Source: Emiliania huxleyi CCMP1516 (taxonomy: Eukaryota; Haptophyta; Isochrysidales; Noelaerhabdaceae). Taken from it: a DNA stretch of 64,000 nt. The stretch lies in contig NW_005200250.1 of NCBI RefSeq assembly GCF_000372725.1, forward strand, positions 279,007 through 343,006. The letters run 5' to 3'. The notes under the pieces were generated by a model. That model was not told where the DNA came from. It was given only the letters and a program-made list of their open reading frames with translations, and did not search any database. Below are positions 10,962 through 20,179 of the stretch, in pieces (position 1 is the first letter of the stretch; every line of letters starts with the position of its first letter). The position numbers were made by a program, and so were the translations under genes.

Positions 10962-12669
10962 ATGGACTCCATCCCTTCGATGGCTGTCAAGGAGACGGGG
11001 TCGGAGGTCAGCGCCTCGATAGAGGAGACGAACCGCGTGCGTGCGGAGCTCGGTCTCAAGCCGCTGGCCGAGGGGAAGGGCTCCAACAAGGAGGCCGAGG
11101 CGGCCGAGCGCGGGCGCAAGCTGGCGGCGCAGCGGAAGCAGGAGGCGGAGGAGGAGGCGATGCGCGCCAAGCTGGAGGACGCCAAGCGGAAGCGGCAGCT
11201 CCACGCCAAGGTGAGCGGCAAGGGCATCGGCGAGCAGCTCGACGGCGAGGAAATGGACTCGGCCGCGGCGTGGGTGGCCAAGTCGCGGCGCGGCGAGGAG
11301 GTGGCCAAGGCGGCGCGGTCAAAGGCGCGCGCGGAGGGGCGGGCGCGGCCGAAGGGGAAGGGGAAGCCCAAGCCGGCAGGGCTCGGCGAGCGGTACGACG
11401 AGATGGACGAGGAGTCGCAGCTGAGCGGCGCGCTAGTGGGGCACTCGACGGACGATTTCAAGGCGGGCGAGGACGTCGTGCTGACGCTGGCGGACGAGTC
11501 GATCCTGGACGAGAAGGAGGGGAGCTACGCGCTGCGCGAGGGCGACGAGCTGCTCGAGAACGTCTCGATGGCCGAGCAGCAGCGCCGCGAGCGCGCGCGC
11601 GACGCGGCGCGCGGCGTGCGCGAGCGCGACGACCCCCTCGGAGGCTCGTCCATCCTCGACAAGTACGACGAGCCCAAGGAGCGGGCGACGGTGCGGCTGG
11701 ACGGGTCGGGGTCGGTCGACGAGGCGCGGCTCAAGAAGCTCGCCGCCGTCAAGCAGCGCCTCGCCGCGCAGCAGGCGTCGGGCGGCGTCCTCGCCGCGCA
11801 CGACTTGAGCAGCGGCGGCGCGGCGGCGGCGGTGCCAAAGCTGGCGGTGGGGGCGGACTACATGACGAAGGCGGAGGCGGAGGCGGCGGGGTTCAAGAAG
11901 CCGGCGCACCGCGAGAAGAAGAAGCTGCGCAAGAAGTCGCGCGCTTCGGCCGGCGCCCTCGACCTCGACGCGATGGCGGCGGCCGAGGCGGTCGGCGGCG
12001 GCGCGTCCAACCTCGGCTCGCGCGGCCAGCGGGCGGCGCGCGCCGAGGAGCGGGCGGCGGAGGCGCAGGCGGGGCGCGACGAGCGCGCGCAGAGATTCGA
12101 GCGCGCGCTCGAGATCGCCGAGGGCCGTGCGGCCGAGCGGCTGCGTGGTCCGGCGGCGGCCGGCGGCGGCGGCGGCGAGGACGTGGAGATGGGCGAGGCG
12201 GGCGAGGCGGAGGAGGAGAGCGCGGAGGTGGACGCGGAGCTGTACTCGGCGCTGGCGCGGGCGCGCCGGGTCGGCAAGATGACGTCGGAGCGGCGGTCGG
12301 AGGACCACGCCGCCGCGCGGCTGCAGGCGCAGCTCGAGGAGGCGGAGAGGTGGGCGGCGGAGCGGAGGGACGAGGGCGGGATCCCGGCGGGTGACGACGC
12401 GCCGCCGCCCGAGGGATCGATTGAGTTTTCGGAGACGTCCGAATTTATCAAGTCGGTGCAGGCCAAGGAGGAGATCGACGAGGCGGCGGCCGGCTCCGAC
12501 CTCCCCTCGGTGGCTCGAAAGCGCGCGCAGGAGGCAAAGGAGCGCGCGGGCGACAAGGACAAGGACGCGGCGGAGGGCGGCAAGGAGGACAAGGTCAAGG
12601 TGAAGCAGGAGAAGGCGGGCGCGGCGGGCGGCTGGGGCGCGGTGGGGGAGGGCGGCGGCGGGCACGGGA

Positions 12670-12707
<38 letters not shown>

Positions 12708-13280
12708 GATGAGCAGCTCAAAGGGTTGCACGACCGCGAGGTGTCGTCGGGGCTGGCGGCGGCGCTGCAGATGGCGCGGACGCGCAACATGCTGGGCGAG
12801 GAGAAGGAGGCGGCGGGGCGGATGTTCGACTCGAAGGGCGCGGGGCTGCACAACTACGAGGAGGGCAGCGAGGCGGAGAAGGGCGTGCAGCTCAACTACT
12901 TCGACGAGTACGGCCGCAAGATGACGCAAAAGGAGGCCTTTCGGCAGCTCTCGTGGAAGTTCCACGGCAAGGGGCCGTCCAAGAAGCGCAAGGAGAAGCG
13001 GATGGCGGCCTTCGAGGCGCAGATGACCGAGCAGAAGGACGACCGCGCGATGGCCTACATGGGCGTGCTGCAGCGGGCGCAGCAGTCCACAAAGTCGGCC
13101 CACGTGGTCCTGACTGGCCAGCACGCAATCAAGGCGTCCGAGGCGCGAAGCGGGCCGGGCCTGCCGGGGGGGCGGAGGCGGGCTTGGGCTGCCGGACACC
13201 AGAGCGTGATCTGTCCGTAGGTGACGGCGAAGCAGCGCAAGGCCGACAAGCCCGCGCCAAAGAAGCCAAAGCTCGGCTGA
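10962..13280 (+). CDS. SART1: SART1/Snu66 U4/U6.U5 tri-snRNP protein, two exons
   Basis: Exons 10962-13133 and 13221-13280 give 743 residues. The N-terminus SIEETNRVRAELGLKPL is a HIND motif, which binds the ubiquitin-like protein Hub1. Long Lys/Glu/Arg-rich coiled-coil sequence follows, then an Asp run (near 12675), and the conserved SART1 C-terminus with KEAFRQLSWKFHGKGPSKK and HVVLTGQHAIK. The 87-nt intron begins with GC and ends in TAG. After it, VTAKQRKADKPAPKKPKLG supplies the basic tail that the family needs, so the join is well supported. The product acts in nuclear pre-mRNA splicing as a tri-snRNP component required for spliceosome activation. That is apt in a genome with so many GC-AG introns; HIND-Hub1 is linked in yeast to use of weak 5' splice sites (established knowledge). 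Confidence 0.9.
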
Positions 13281-13863
13281 GGCTGGCATCGTGCGGCGCC
13301 GCGGGCGTTGGCGGCGGAGCCGGTGGGGACGAATCCGCCAGCGCCCAGGCCGGGCTTGCGAGGACATGTAGGCACTTGCGGGCCGGGCGCCCGCAGTGCC
13401 GCCAGTACGCTGAACGGTTTGCGTGGGGTTTCGCGCGTGTCAAAGTCGGCAGAGACTCGAGGTTGGACACAGTCCTGCTGCTGCTCACACGCTCGTGTCG
13501 TCTAACGAGACTCGAGAGGCGCGCGCCCAGCTGTGGCGAGTCGTCCTGGAGAGAGCCGCGGCCGGAGGCCCCGGAGCCGGGTCTGTGGCTTGCCTCTAAA
13601 AAGCGGAACATTATGCTGTACGCAAACAGCACATAGCTATAATCACTACGGTAGACACCGCGAGTGCGCGTTTGTGGTGCATTACCGGCTCGGCGCCATG
13701 CCCATGGAGCCCGCCCCGCGGCGGGAGGGGCGGAGGGAGCGCGATGCCGATGCGCGATGGTCTGGGCCGCGGTATCCACACGGTCAAAGCCGAATCAGCC
13801 GCATGTGAGGCATGCGCGCGCTTCGCCGGCCGCGTCCCAGGCCCCCGCCGCTGTCTCCCTCCC
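13281..13863. other. Intergenic between convergent SART1 and Aha1-like genes
   Basis: Convergent 3' flanks. Open frames on both strands here are composition-driven and share no motifs with known families. I see no repeat or RNA gene. Confidence 0.5.
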
Positions 13864-14529
13864 TCACTTGGCGTTGATCTCGGAATAAAAGACCTTCAGC
13901 TTCTCCTGGATTTGCGGAAGCTGCTTCTTCAAGTAGCGCAGCGCCATCTGGTGCGAGCCATCGTTCGGCTCCTTCGCGCTCCATTTGACCTAGGGATATG
14001 GGGCGTCGGACGGTGGATGGTCGGCCGGTGGTGTGCGCACTCCCGCGTAGCGCGCCTCATAGGCTCCATCAGACACGTCCTCAGACACGTAGGGCAGAAT
14101 CAGTGTGCCCTCCACGTCGTCGTAGTCGACAGAGCCCTGCCATTTCAGCTTCACGTCGAGTTCGTAGGCCACGATGCGCTTTCCCTTCCGGTTGGAGACT
14201 GATGCCTCGCCCGTGCAGCTCTCCAGCCCAGTCACCCGCACCCAGCCCTTGTCGGGCACGCCAGAGGCCTCAACGCCGACCAGCAGCGCGGTGAGACGCT
14301 CCTTACACCACGGCAACAGGTCCTGCTCGCTCCAGTGCCACTGGTTCACGTTCGCCGCATCCTCCCGAGGCGCTGTTGCGCCGGCAATGATGCGCTGCGA
14401 GGAGGCGTCGGCCAGTTTCTGCCACAAGGCTTCGGCGGTGGCGTCCTGCAGCGACGTCTCTCTCGCTGCGGATAGAAACTTCTCCTTGGTGACGAATAGG
14501 GAAGCGGTCTTGTCGTTCGAGGCTGCCAT
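13864..14529 (-). CDS. Aha1 N-domain (Hch1-like) Hsp90 co-chaperone, two exons
   Basis: Exon 1 runs from the ATG at 14529 down to 14041 (or 14056) and exon 2 is 13989-13864. The protein of about 200 residues matches only the N-terminal domain of Aha1: NVNQWHWSEQDLLPWCKERL at the start, then GKRIVAYELDVKLKW and EGTLILPYVSED. The second exon supplies VKWSAKEPND and the helix MALRYLKKQLPQIQEKLKVF. This domain binds the Hsp90 middle segment and stimulates its ATPase. The C-terminal Aha1/START-like domain is absent, as in yeast Hch1. The intron is either 51 nt with a GT donor or 66 nt with a GC donor; the GC version gives the better family alignment (DGAYE joined to VKWSAKEP). Confidence 0.82.
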
Positions 14530-15971
14530 GCGGATTTCCGACCCTCCTGGTCAGGGTTTCCGTGCTGCTTGCCAGCCTGCCTGTCGTGTGCCGCGCGCCC
14601 CTCACTAAGGGCGTAGACCTTACCCTGACAAGACGCACAACAAGCACACACGACAAGCAACGCGGTCTCCGGTCGCTCTCGAGGTCTCGCCTCACACTCG
14701 TCGCCGCGAATGGTTGGGCAGGTTGCTCTCATGCTAAGCGCGTAGTCTACGCCCTTCTCATGCCAGTTCGACGATCGGCAGCCTCACCGAAGGTCGCGCC
14801 GCTGCGCAGCGAGAGCCAGGCTCGCCCGGCGAAGGTGACCAGAGAGTGAGTGCTCAACAAATACCAGAAAAACTCAGGGAGCCTCAGGGAGTGCCACTGC
14901 CACCACCCAGGCCGCGGGAGCCGAACGGCTGCGCCGAGGACAGCTCCCTCAGTGTGCTCCGCGGCCCACCAGTGTGCGCCGCGGCGCCGTCCAGCCACTT
15001 TGGCGGCCAGCCACCGGACGAGTTCTTCGACTCTGAAGGACAGAAAGGTACCGTCTGAAAGGTATTTTCATGCTCTATTGACTGGCGAAAAATCCCCCGC
15101 CAACTGTTTTCACAGCGGGCGTGATTCACACCGAAGCATGAGCAAAGCATGGGCTGGGAAGAGGTTACCCAGTCAGTACTCGTACACGATCGCGCCGTGA
15201 ACACAACTACTCGAGTAACTGACGGATCCGATCCTGACAGTCGCACGCGCCGCGCTGTGGCGCGTGCGACTGTCTTTCTTTGAAGTCAAAGTCGAATCAG
15301 AGCGGCGTTGTCCTGAGTTTTCTCCCCCAGACCGCCCAACCGGGACCGCTCCGGGACGCACGCCGGCGAAGCACCATCAAGAAGCTGCTGTACGGCCCGC
15401 CGGCATCACACTTTACCACTCAGAGCTCGTCCCGGTCCGGCACAGCGATCCTTGGCCTCCGGAGGGCCCCCGGGACGCGGTCGGGCGATCTGGCGTATGG
15501 ATTCCCCACCCAGGGCTATCACCACTGGCTATCACCTGGACCCATCAACAGGCACCTGCCCGGGGGGCGGCGCCGAGGTCACTAACTGTTGTTCACACCG
15601 CTGCCCAACCATTCTTGCAGCACAGTAGGCGAGCCCAAATCACTCTCTAGAAATCACTGAGTCACTGTGAGAGTCGTCGTGGTCTTTCTTGTTGGTTGGG
15701 TTTCAAAATCCTCATCGCAAACCCTTGTCACACACAGCACACACACGGCAGAGAGTCCCCTCTTACGCGCTACGCGGGAATGTAAGAGCAAAGAGCCACA
15801 TACACTGAAAATCATAAATCTCTCTCCAATCTGGCACGGTCCACACGCGGGCCACACAGGTTCAGCCGCGCGGTACACAACGAAAGGAGAGATCTCTCTA
15901 CATACGAACAAGTTCACGAAAAAGCGTACACTCGACAGAGGGAACTGTCATCTGACATACAGCATCCCAAC
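14530..15971. other. Intergenic region with hairpin and repeat family B copy
   Basis: No gene with a recognisable product is seen in this 1.4 kb. It contains a perfect inverted repeat at 15237-15273. It also holds a copy of repeat family B at about 15650-15715 (AAATCACTGAGTCACTGTGAGAGTCGT..., then TTCTTGTTGGTT). Several short open frames exist on both strands but none has a biased composition or a motif. Confidence 0.45.
15237..15273. repeat. Perfect inverted repeat, 15-bp arms
   Basis: ACAGTCGCACGCGCC at 15237-15251 is exactly complementary to GGCGCGTGCGACTGT at 15259-15273, with a 7-nt loop. It could fold as a strong hairpin in DNA or RNA. It is not next to a gene end that would call for a terminator. 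Confidence 0.8.
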
Positions 15972-17729
15972 CTAGTCAATGCAGGGAATCTCGTACACCC
16001 CTTCGACCACGGGGTAGGGGAACCAGACCAAGAACTTCATCAGGAGGCCCGTGGGGGCGGGCTGCAGCGGGAGCTCGTCTTCGCCGCACGGCGCCCACTC
16101 TTCCGCCTCGTCGAGCGGGCGGCGGAGGACGCGGCAGTTGATCCCGCCCGCGCCGTCCTCCTCGAGGCGCACCTTGGACTGCACGGCGGTGTGCCTCCAC
16201 TTCTCGTCGCCGACGACGCCGGGCAGCGTGTCGTACTCGAGGACGAAGGACTCGTTGGCGGCGCGCGCCTCTGCGAGCATGCGCCGCAGCTCGAGGCCGG
16301 GGACGGTGTACACCGGGAAGGGCCTCCCTCCGTCCCAGTGCGGGAGGTGCCTCCGGATCCTGTGCGAGCCAAACATGCGCATCACGGTCGGGTGGTACTC
16401 GTGGCCGATGTGCCCAAACGAGTGGAGCATGTCGCGGATGCCGGGCCGCAGCTCGTCCGTCACGTTGCACGGGTAGAGCGCGTTGAGGTAGTCGCTCGAG
16501 CAGCTCGTGATGCGGACGACGCCGCCGCCAAACCCGTCCGTGCCGCGGCTCCACTCCCACTGCTGCAGCAGCGAGGTTGGCATGAGGAGGTGGTTAGAGC
16601 CGCCGTGCTCGCGGATGTGCGAGAAGGGGCTCGTCGCAGAGATGTCCATCAGGCCCAGCGTCTGCGCGCCGAACACGTAGAAGAGGACCGCCAGCACCCA
16701 AAAGGCGCCGTTTGCGCGTAGGAGGCGGCTGGCGAGCCCGCCGACGGCGCCCAGGCCGATGGGCCCCGCCTCCGCCCACGCGGCCGCGTGCCGCATGTCG
16801 AGAAGCACGACTCTCGCGCCGATGAGGCAGAGGATGGTCTGGGCGGGGATGCCCCAGTTGATCACGATGCCGGGGTCGGAGGTGAGCGAGGCGGACCAGG
16901 CCGCGAGGGCGACGGAGGCGACCCGGAACGCGAGGCCGCTCGAGGTCCTCGGCGCGCTCACCACCTCGGCCAGGGCCACCGTCCACGCCTCGGGCATGAC
17001 AAAGAAGAGGCGGGTGTAGCAAAACACACCGAAGAGCGGCACCGCGTTCGGGTGCGGAGTGATGCAGATCGCGTAGTGGAGCATGTTGGATAGCACGAAG
17101 CCGGCGCGGCGCATGGGCCGGCTGGGCAGGAGGAGGAGGACGCCGATGCTCATCTCTCCGATGATCGTCATCCACGGAGCACTACCGAGAGCTGCGGTCA
17201 CCAGCCACGGCGGGAGTAGGCCCTCCGGCGCGAAAGTGGCCAGCAGCGACGCGATGTAAATGGTGCCGCACGAGACGGTCGGGTCGAGGAAGCTGGTGTT
17301 CATCTTCCAGAAGCCGGCTCCGATGTAGAAGAGGCTGATCATGGTGCGCACGAGGTCCTTCGTCTGGTCAACGACGGCGGTGGCGGGACACAGCAGCAGC
17401 GTGACCACGCATGCGAGCTCGAGTGCGTTCGCCCAGTGGCAACTCTCCCAGATCATGGGCGACTGGACCACGAACATGGACACGCGCACAAGCATGGAGA
17501 GGCTGACGAGGAGCCGAGACGGCACGGCCAGGATGGCGAGCCAGAGAACGCACTGTGCCCAGAACCAGACGGGCGTTTCGACGCACTCAGAAGGGAAGAA
17601 GCTTTCGCAGCCCGGCACGAGGAACATGTTGCCGTAGATGATAACGAACTCAGTGACCGCCCACAGCCGCGCGTAAGCTCGAAGGAGGTCATGCTGAGAA
17701 GGATGCGGCACGGCCTTGCTCGGTGCCAT
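15972..17729 (-). CDS. Polytopic membrane protein, HTTM/gamma-carboxylase-like
   Basis: A single long exon encodes 585 residues from the ATG at 17729. The first ~390 residues contain roughly ten to twelve hydrophobic segments with short loops. LFYIGAGFWKMNTSFLDPT resembles the HTTM (vitamin-K-dependent gamma-carboxylase-like transmembrane) motif in which a Lys-x-Asn follows a membrane helix. The C-terminal ~190 residues are soluble and contain a few cysteines, with MLHSFGHIGHEYHPTVMRM and DTLPGVVGDEKWRHT. HTTM proteins are poorly characterised membrane enzymes or transporters, so no reaction can be assigned. The tail is unlike the carboxylase C-domain as I know it. The gene lies 20 bp upstream of a 20-bp tandem repeat that may overlap its promoter. 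Confidence 0.7.
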   Translation of the reverse strand: MAPSKAVPHPSQHDLLRAYARLWAVTEFVIIYGNMFLVPGCESFFPSECVETPVWFWAQCVLWLAILAVPSRLLVSLSMLVRVSMFVVQSPMIWESCHWANALELACVVTLLLCPATAVVDQTKDLVRTMISLFYIGAGFWKMNTSFLDPTVSCGTIYIASLLATFAPEGLLPPWLVTAALGSAPWMTIIGEMSIGVLLLLPSRPMRRAGFVLSNMLHYAICITPHPNAVPLFGVFCYTRLFFVMPEAWTVALAEVVSAPRTSSGLAFRVASVALAAWSASLTSDPGIVINWGIPAQTILCLIGARVVLLDMRHAAAWAEAGPIGLGAVGGLASRLLRANGAFWVLAVLFYVFGAQTLGLMDISATSPFSHIREHGGSNHLLMPTSLLQQWEWSRGTDGFGGGVVRITSCSSDYLNALYPCNVTDELRPGIRDMLHSFGHIGHEYHPTVMRMFGSHRIRRHLPHWDGGRPFPVYTVPGLELRRMLAEARAANESFVLEYDTLPGVVGDEKWRHTAVQSKVRLEEDGAGGINCRVLRRPLDEAEEWAPCGEDELPLQPAPTGLLMKFLVWFPYPVVEGVYEIPCID

Positions 17730-17741
17730 GCGCCGAGCTTT

Positions 17742-17830
17742 GAGCGCGCCGCGCCAGAGCCGAGCGCGCCGCGCCAGAGCCGAGCGCGCCGCGCCAGAGC
17801 CGAGCGCGCCGCGCCAGAGCCGAGCGCGCC
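17742..17830. repeat. 20-bp tandem repeat
   Basis: About four and a half head-to-tail copies of GCGCCGCGCCAGAGCCGAGC follow one another with almost no divergence. The array starts 13 bp 5' of the HTTM-like gene's start codon, so it lies in its promoter or 5' untranslated region. Confidence 0.85.
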
Positions 17831-17869
17831 AGGCAGCCGCTCACTCCCGGCGCCCCAAAAAAGAATTTT

Positions 17870-18150
17870 ATGCTCGCCCACAACACTGGGCACGGGACTG
17901 GCGTATCCTATGCGAGAGAGATCCCCTGTGCCCTGTGCCCAGCCCTCTCCGCGCGGCGATGCGCCCTCCCCCCTCGCTTTTGCAAAATCCTGCAAAGGTG
18001 GGGACGTGTCTGTCCTCGACCCAGCCCTAGCTTGGGATGTCCGTTGTATTTATTTATTTATACGGGACTGGCGCGCACTGGCACTAACACAGGTACACCA
18101 CGGGAGCCAAAAAGAATTTTACGACAAACCCCCCTCGCACGACACCGTAC
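17870..18150 (+). repeat. Dispersed repeat family A, plus-orientation copy
   Basis: The block begins with AAAAAAGAATTTTATG and GCCCACAACACTGGGC. It continues with a module ending CAAAATCCTGCAAAGGTGG and GACGTGTCTGTCCTCGACCC, then TATTTATTTATTTATA, and ends with GAATTTTACGACAAACCC and a CGCACGACACCG tail. The same modules recur at 5015-5400 (inverted), 18640-18960, 34540-34830 (inverted), 48135-48245 (inverted) and 63820-63900. No coding frame is seen, so it is a non-autonomous element of unknown class. Confidence 0.65.
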
Positions 18151-18219
18151 GGTGCTTCGGTGCTCGAGCGCGCTCAACATTGTGGTCGTTCAGGGCGGCT
18201 CGCACAGACAGCGCCCGCA

Positions 18220-18220
18220 G

Positions 18221-18317
<97 letters not shown>
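18220..18317. repeat. Compound CA/GA microsatellite
   Basis: A run of CA dinucleotides (about 18220-18253) passes directly into a run of GA dinucleotides (about 18254-18317). Simple sequence only. Confidence 0.95.
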
Positions 18318-18319
<2 letters not shown>

Positions 18320-18639
18320 CTTCCCCTTCCCCTTCAAGACCGCACGGGCGAGGACACGCGCAGGGGCCGCACCTCTAGCGAAGCCCACAGAGTGGGAGAC
18401 TCCTATCACCGCCCTGCCACCCACGTGAGCCTTTTGGCCGCCTCTGTCAGTGTGCCCGTGGTAGTGAGAGACTGCTGGTGAGAAGCCGGAGGAAGGTCGC
18501 TAGTCGAGAGAGATCGCCAGCGGAATAGGGAGTCCACCGTGCTGCGAGCCTGTCGCTGTCCCTTGTCAGGAGCAGGAGAACTAGGAGAGCGCAACCAGTA
18601 GGAGGCCCGCGCCTGCCCCCGTGCCGCCGGGTGCAACCT

Positions 18640-18960
18640 GTCCTATACGCGAGAGGAATCCCTGGGACCCTGTCGTGTGGGTGAACCCTGCCCAGCCCCC
18701 CTCCGTGTCGCGATGCGCTCCCCGCTCCCGTTCCCCTGTGTCCCTGATCGTCCTTACAAGATCCTGCTCGTGCAGGTGGGGACCCTGTCCTTCTCCCACC
18801 CCTCGTTTGGCGTGCCCGTTTTATTTATCTTTATACACCGGGTACGGGGCTGGCACTGCAAAAAAGAATTTCGGGCTGCTGACCCCTGGCCCTGGATGTG
18901 CGGTTAATGACTGCACTCCAAGTGCTCCAAGTGTGCATCCTAAGCAAAGCCCTCTCTCCT
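18640..18960 (+). repeat. Dispersed repeat family A, second plus copy with extra module
   Basis: TCCCTGATCGTCCTTACAAG and GATCCTGCTCGTGCAGGTGG, followed by CCTGTCCTTCTCCCACCCCT and a TTTATTTATC run, match the inverted copies at 34680-34770 and 48140-48240. The 3' module (GGCCCTGGATGTGCGGTTAA, then TGACTGCACTCCAAGTGCTC) recurs at 23485-23550 and, inverted, at 32940-32975. This shows that the family is modular. Confidence 0.65.
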
Positions 18961-19124
18961 CCCCTATCCCTCGTTTGGGTTGTCTGTTTTCTTTCTTTCT
19001 TTCTTCTCACGACCCCGGAGGAAGGTCGCTAGACTGAGATGAGACCGCCAGTGGAGTTGGGATTCCACCGTGCACCGCGCTGCGAGCCTGTCGTGTCCCT
19101 TGTCAGGAGCAGGAGAGCCCACCT

Positions 19125-19185
19125 GGGAGAGAGATTTTTAGAAGCCAACAAGAAATGTGGCACACAGAGTGATTTGGGCTCGGCA
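19125..19185 (-). repeat. Repeat family B copy
   Basis: GAGAGAGATTTTTAGAAGCC then AACAAGAAATG and CAGAGTGATTTGGGCT match the block at 28675-28735 in the same orientation. They match inverted copies at 34274-34330 and about 15650-15715. It is a second short dispersed family. Confidence 0.6.
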
Positions 19186-19194
19186 GCTTGTCGA

Positions 19195-19479
19195 CTACCG
19201 GCCGAAGCCGGAGTCGGAACCGTAGCCGAGATGGTCTTCGAGGGTGTCGAATATGTCATTCGCCTCGCTAGTGGAGCCGGTGCCGCATGAGTCGCGGTCG
19301 GAGGAGGAGTCGTCGGAGGAGTGGTCGGAGAACTCGCGCTTGTCGCGCCTGATGCGCTCTGCGAGGGGGCCGGGGTCGTAGTTGTCGTGCTCGAAGGCAA
19401 CACTCCGCGCGGCGGCGGAAGCACACTTTGGTGTCGCCGTGGTCCGAGGCGCCGCCGGCGAGCAGCTGTTCTGCAGCAA
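19195..19479 (-). CDS. Hypothetical acidic protein, possible terminal exon
   Basis: The C-terminal ~70 residues of this frame are acidic and Ser-rich with regular composition (EHDNYDPGPLAERIRRDKRE, then DHSSDDSSSDRDSCGTGS and ending GYGSDSGFGR). The first 20 or so codons look like intron, with a candidate acceptor near 19400. No domain is recognised. It overlaps the possible plus-strand exon at 19412, so at most one of the overlapping parts is likely coding. Confidence 0.33.
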   Translation of the reverse strand: MLQNSCSPAAPRTTATPKCASAAARSVAFEHDNYDPGPLAERIRRDKREFSDHSSDDSSSDRDSCGTGSTSEANDIFDTLEDHLGYGSDSGFGR

Positions 19480-19787
19480 CGCCTGGACGCCCTTTGAGTA
19501 CGATCACAATGGCAACCGCGACCTTTTCATCACCGGCTTCCGGGTAGAGCGGTGCTCAACGTACAACACTCTCGTCAAGTAGGTGCTGAAGTAGGTGCTG
19601 TTCGAAGCGTGTGAATGGCAGCAGTTTCGGCGGCGCGTATCCCGGCGAGCTGGTGCTGCAGACATTTTTGGAGGGTTCGCCCGATACTGGCTTCGTCTAC
19701 ACCTTGGATGGCCCGATTCGCGGCAAGGTGCGGGTGACATGCGAGCTCAGGCCAGGTGTGTTTGCTGTGCCCGCGTGCTGCTGCTGA
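19412..19787 (+). CDS. Hypothetical protein, two candidate exons in different frames
   Basis: Two plus-strand stretches read like coding sequence. One, about 19412-19573, contains CSNAWTPFEYDHNGNRDLF and ITGFRVERCSTYNTL. The other, about 19605-19787, contains NGSSFGGAYPGELVLQTF, DTGFVYTLDGPIRGKVRV and ends PGVFAVPACCC. They are in different frames separated by about 30 nt, too short for the introns seen elsewhere in this window, so either an unusually short intron or a frameshift (decayed gene) is implied. The hydrophobic/aromatic pattern looks like a beta-rich secreted domain, but I do not recognise it. Confidence 0.33.
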
Positions 19788-20179
19788 GATGCTTCATGGC
19801 GTACGTAGCTATCACTACCGAGCGCATACGCGATCTGAGCCGCTGTTGAGCCGTTTCGCGGGCAGCCTGCGCGCGGCGGGGGGCGTCCGGCTGTCGCGTG
19901 TCGGCTGTGTGGTGTGGAGAAACCGCAATCGGCGAGGCCGCGCCGACACTGCCGACATGCAGCATGCGGATGCGCAGCCGCAGGCGGCCAGGGGCACGAC
20001 TCAGAGCCCTCAGCGGGTGAGAAGATGACCGGGCGTGGCGCTCACTGGCGCGTGGCGGGTACTAGAAACAAGAACAAGATCTCCGCCCAAACGGCGAAAT
20101 GAGAATCGCATACTCGGAAACATGCAGTAAATATTGGCGTTTCGACACTCGAGGAGAAACAGGTGAGAGAGCAGGGTTG

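Noticed and set aside
11433..13367. 644-codon open frame on the minus strand
   Set aside because: It lies antisense to SART1, is dominated by Arg/Leu/Ala from the complement of Glu/Lys/Ala codons and has no motif. The plus strand is clearly coding.
17716..18428. Open frames across the 20-bp tandem repeat and CA/GA microsatellite
   Set aside because: Simple-sequence translations; the region also contains a dispersed repeat copy.
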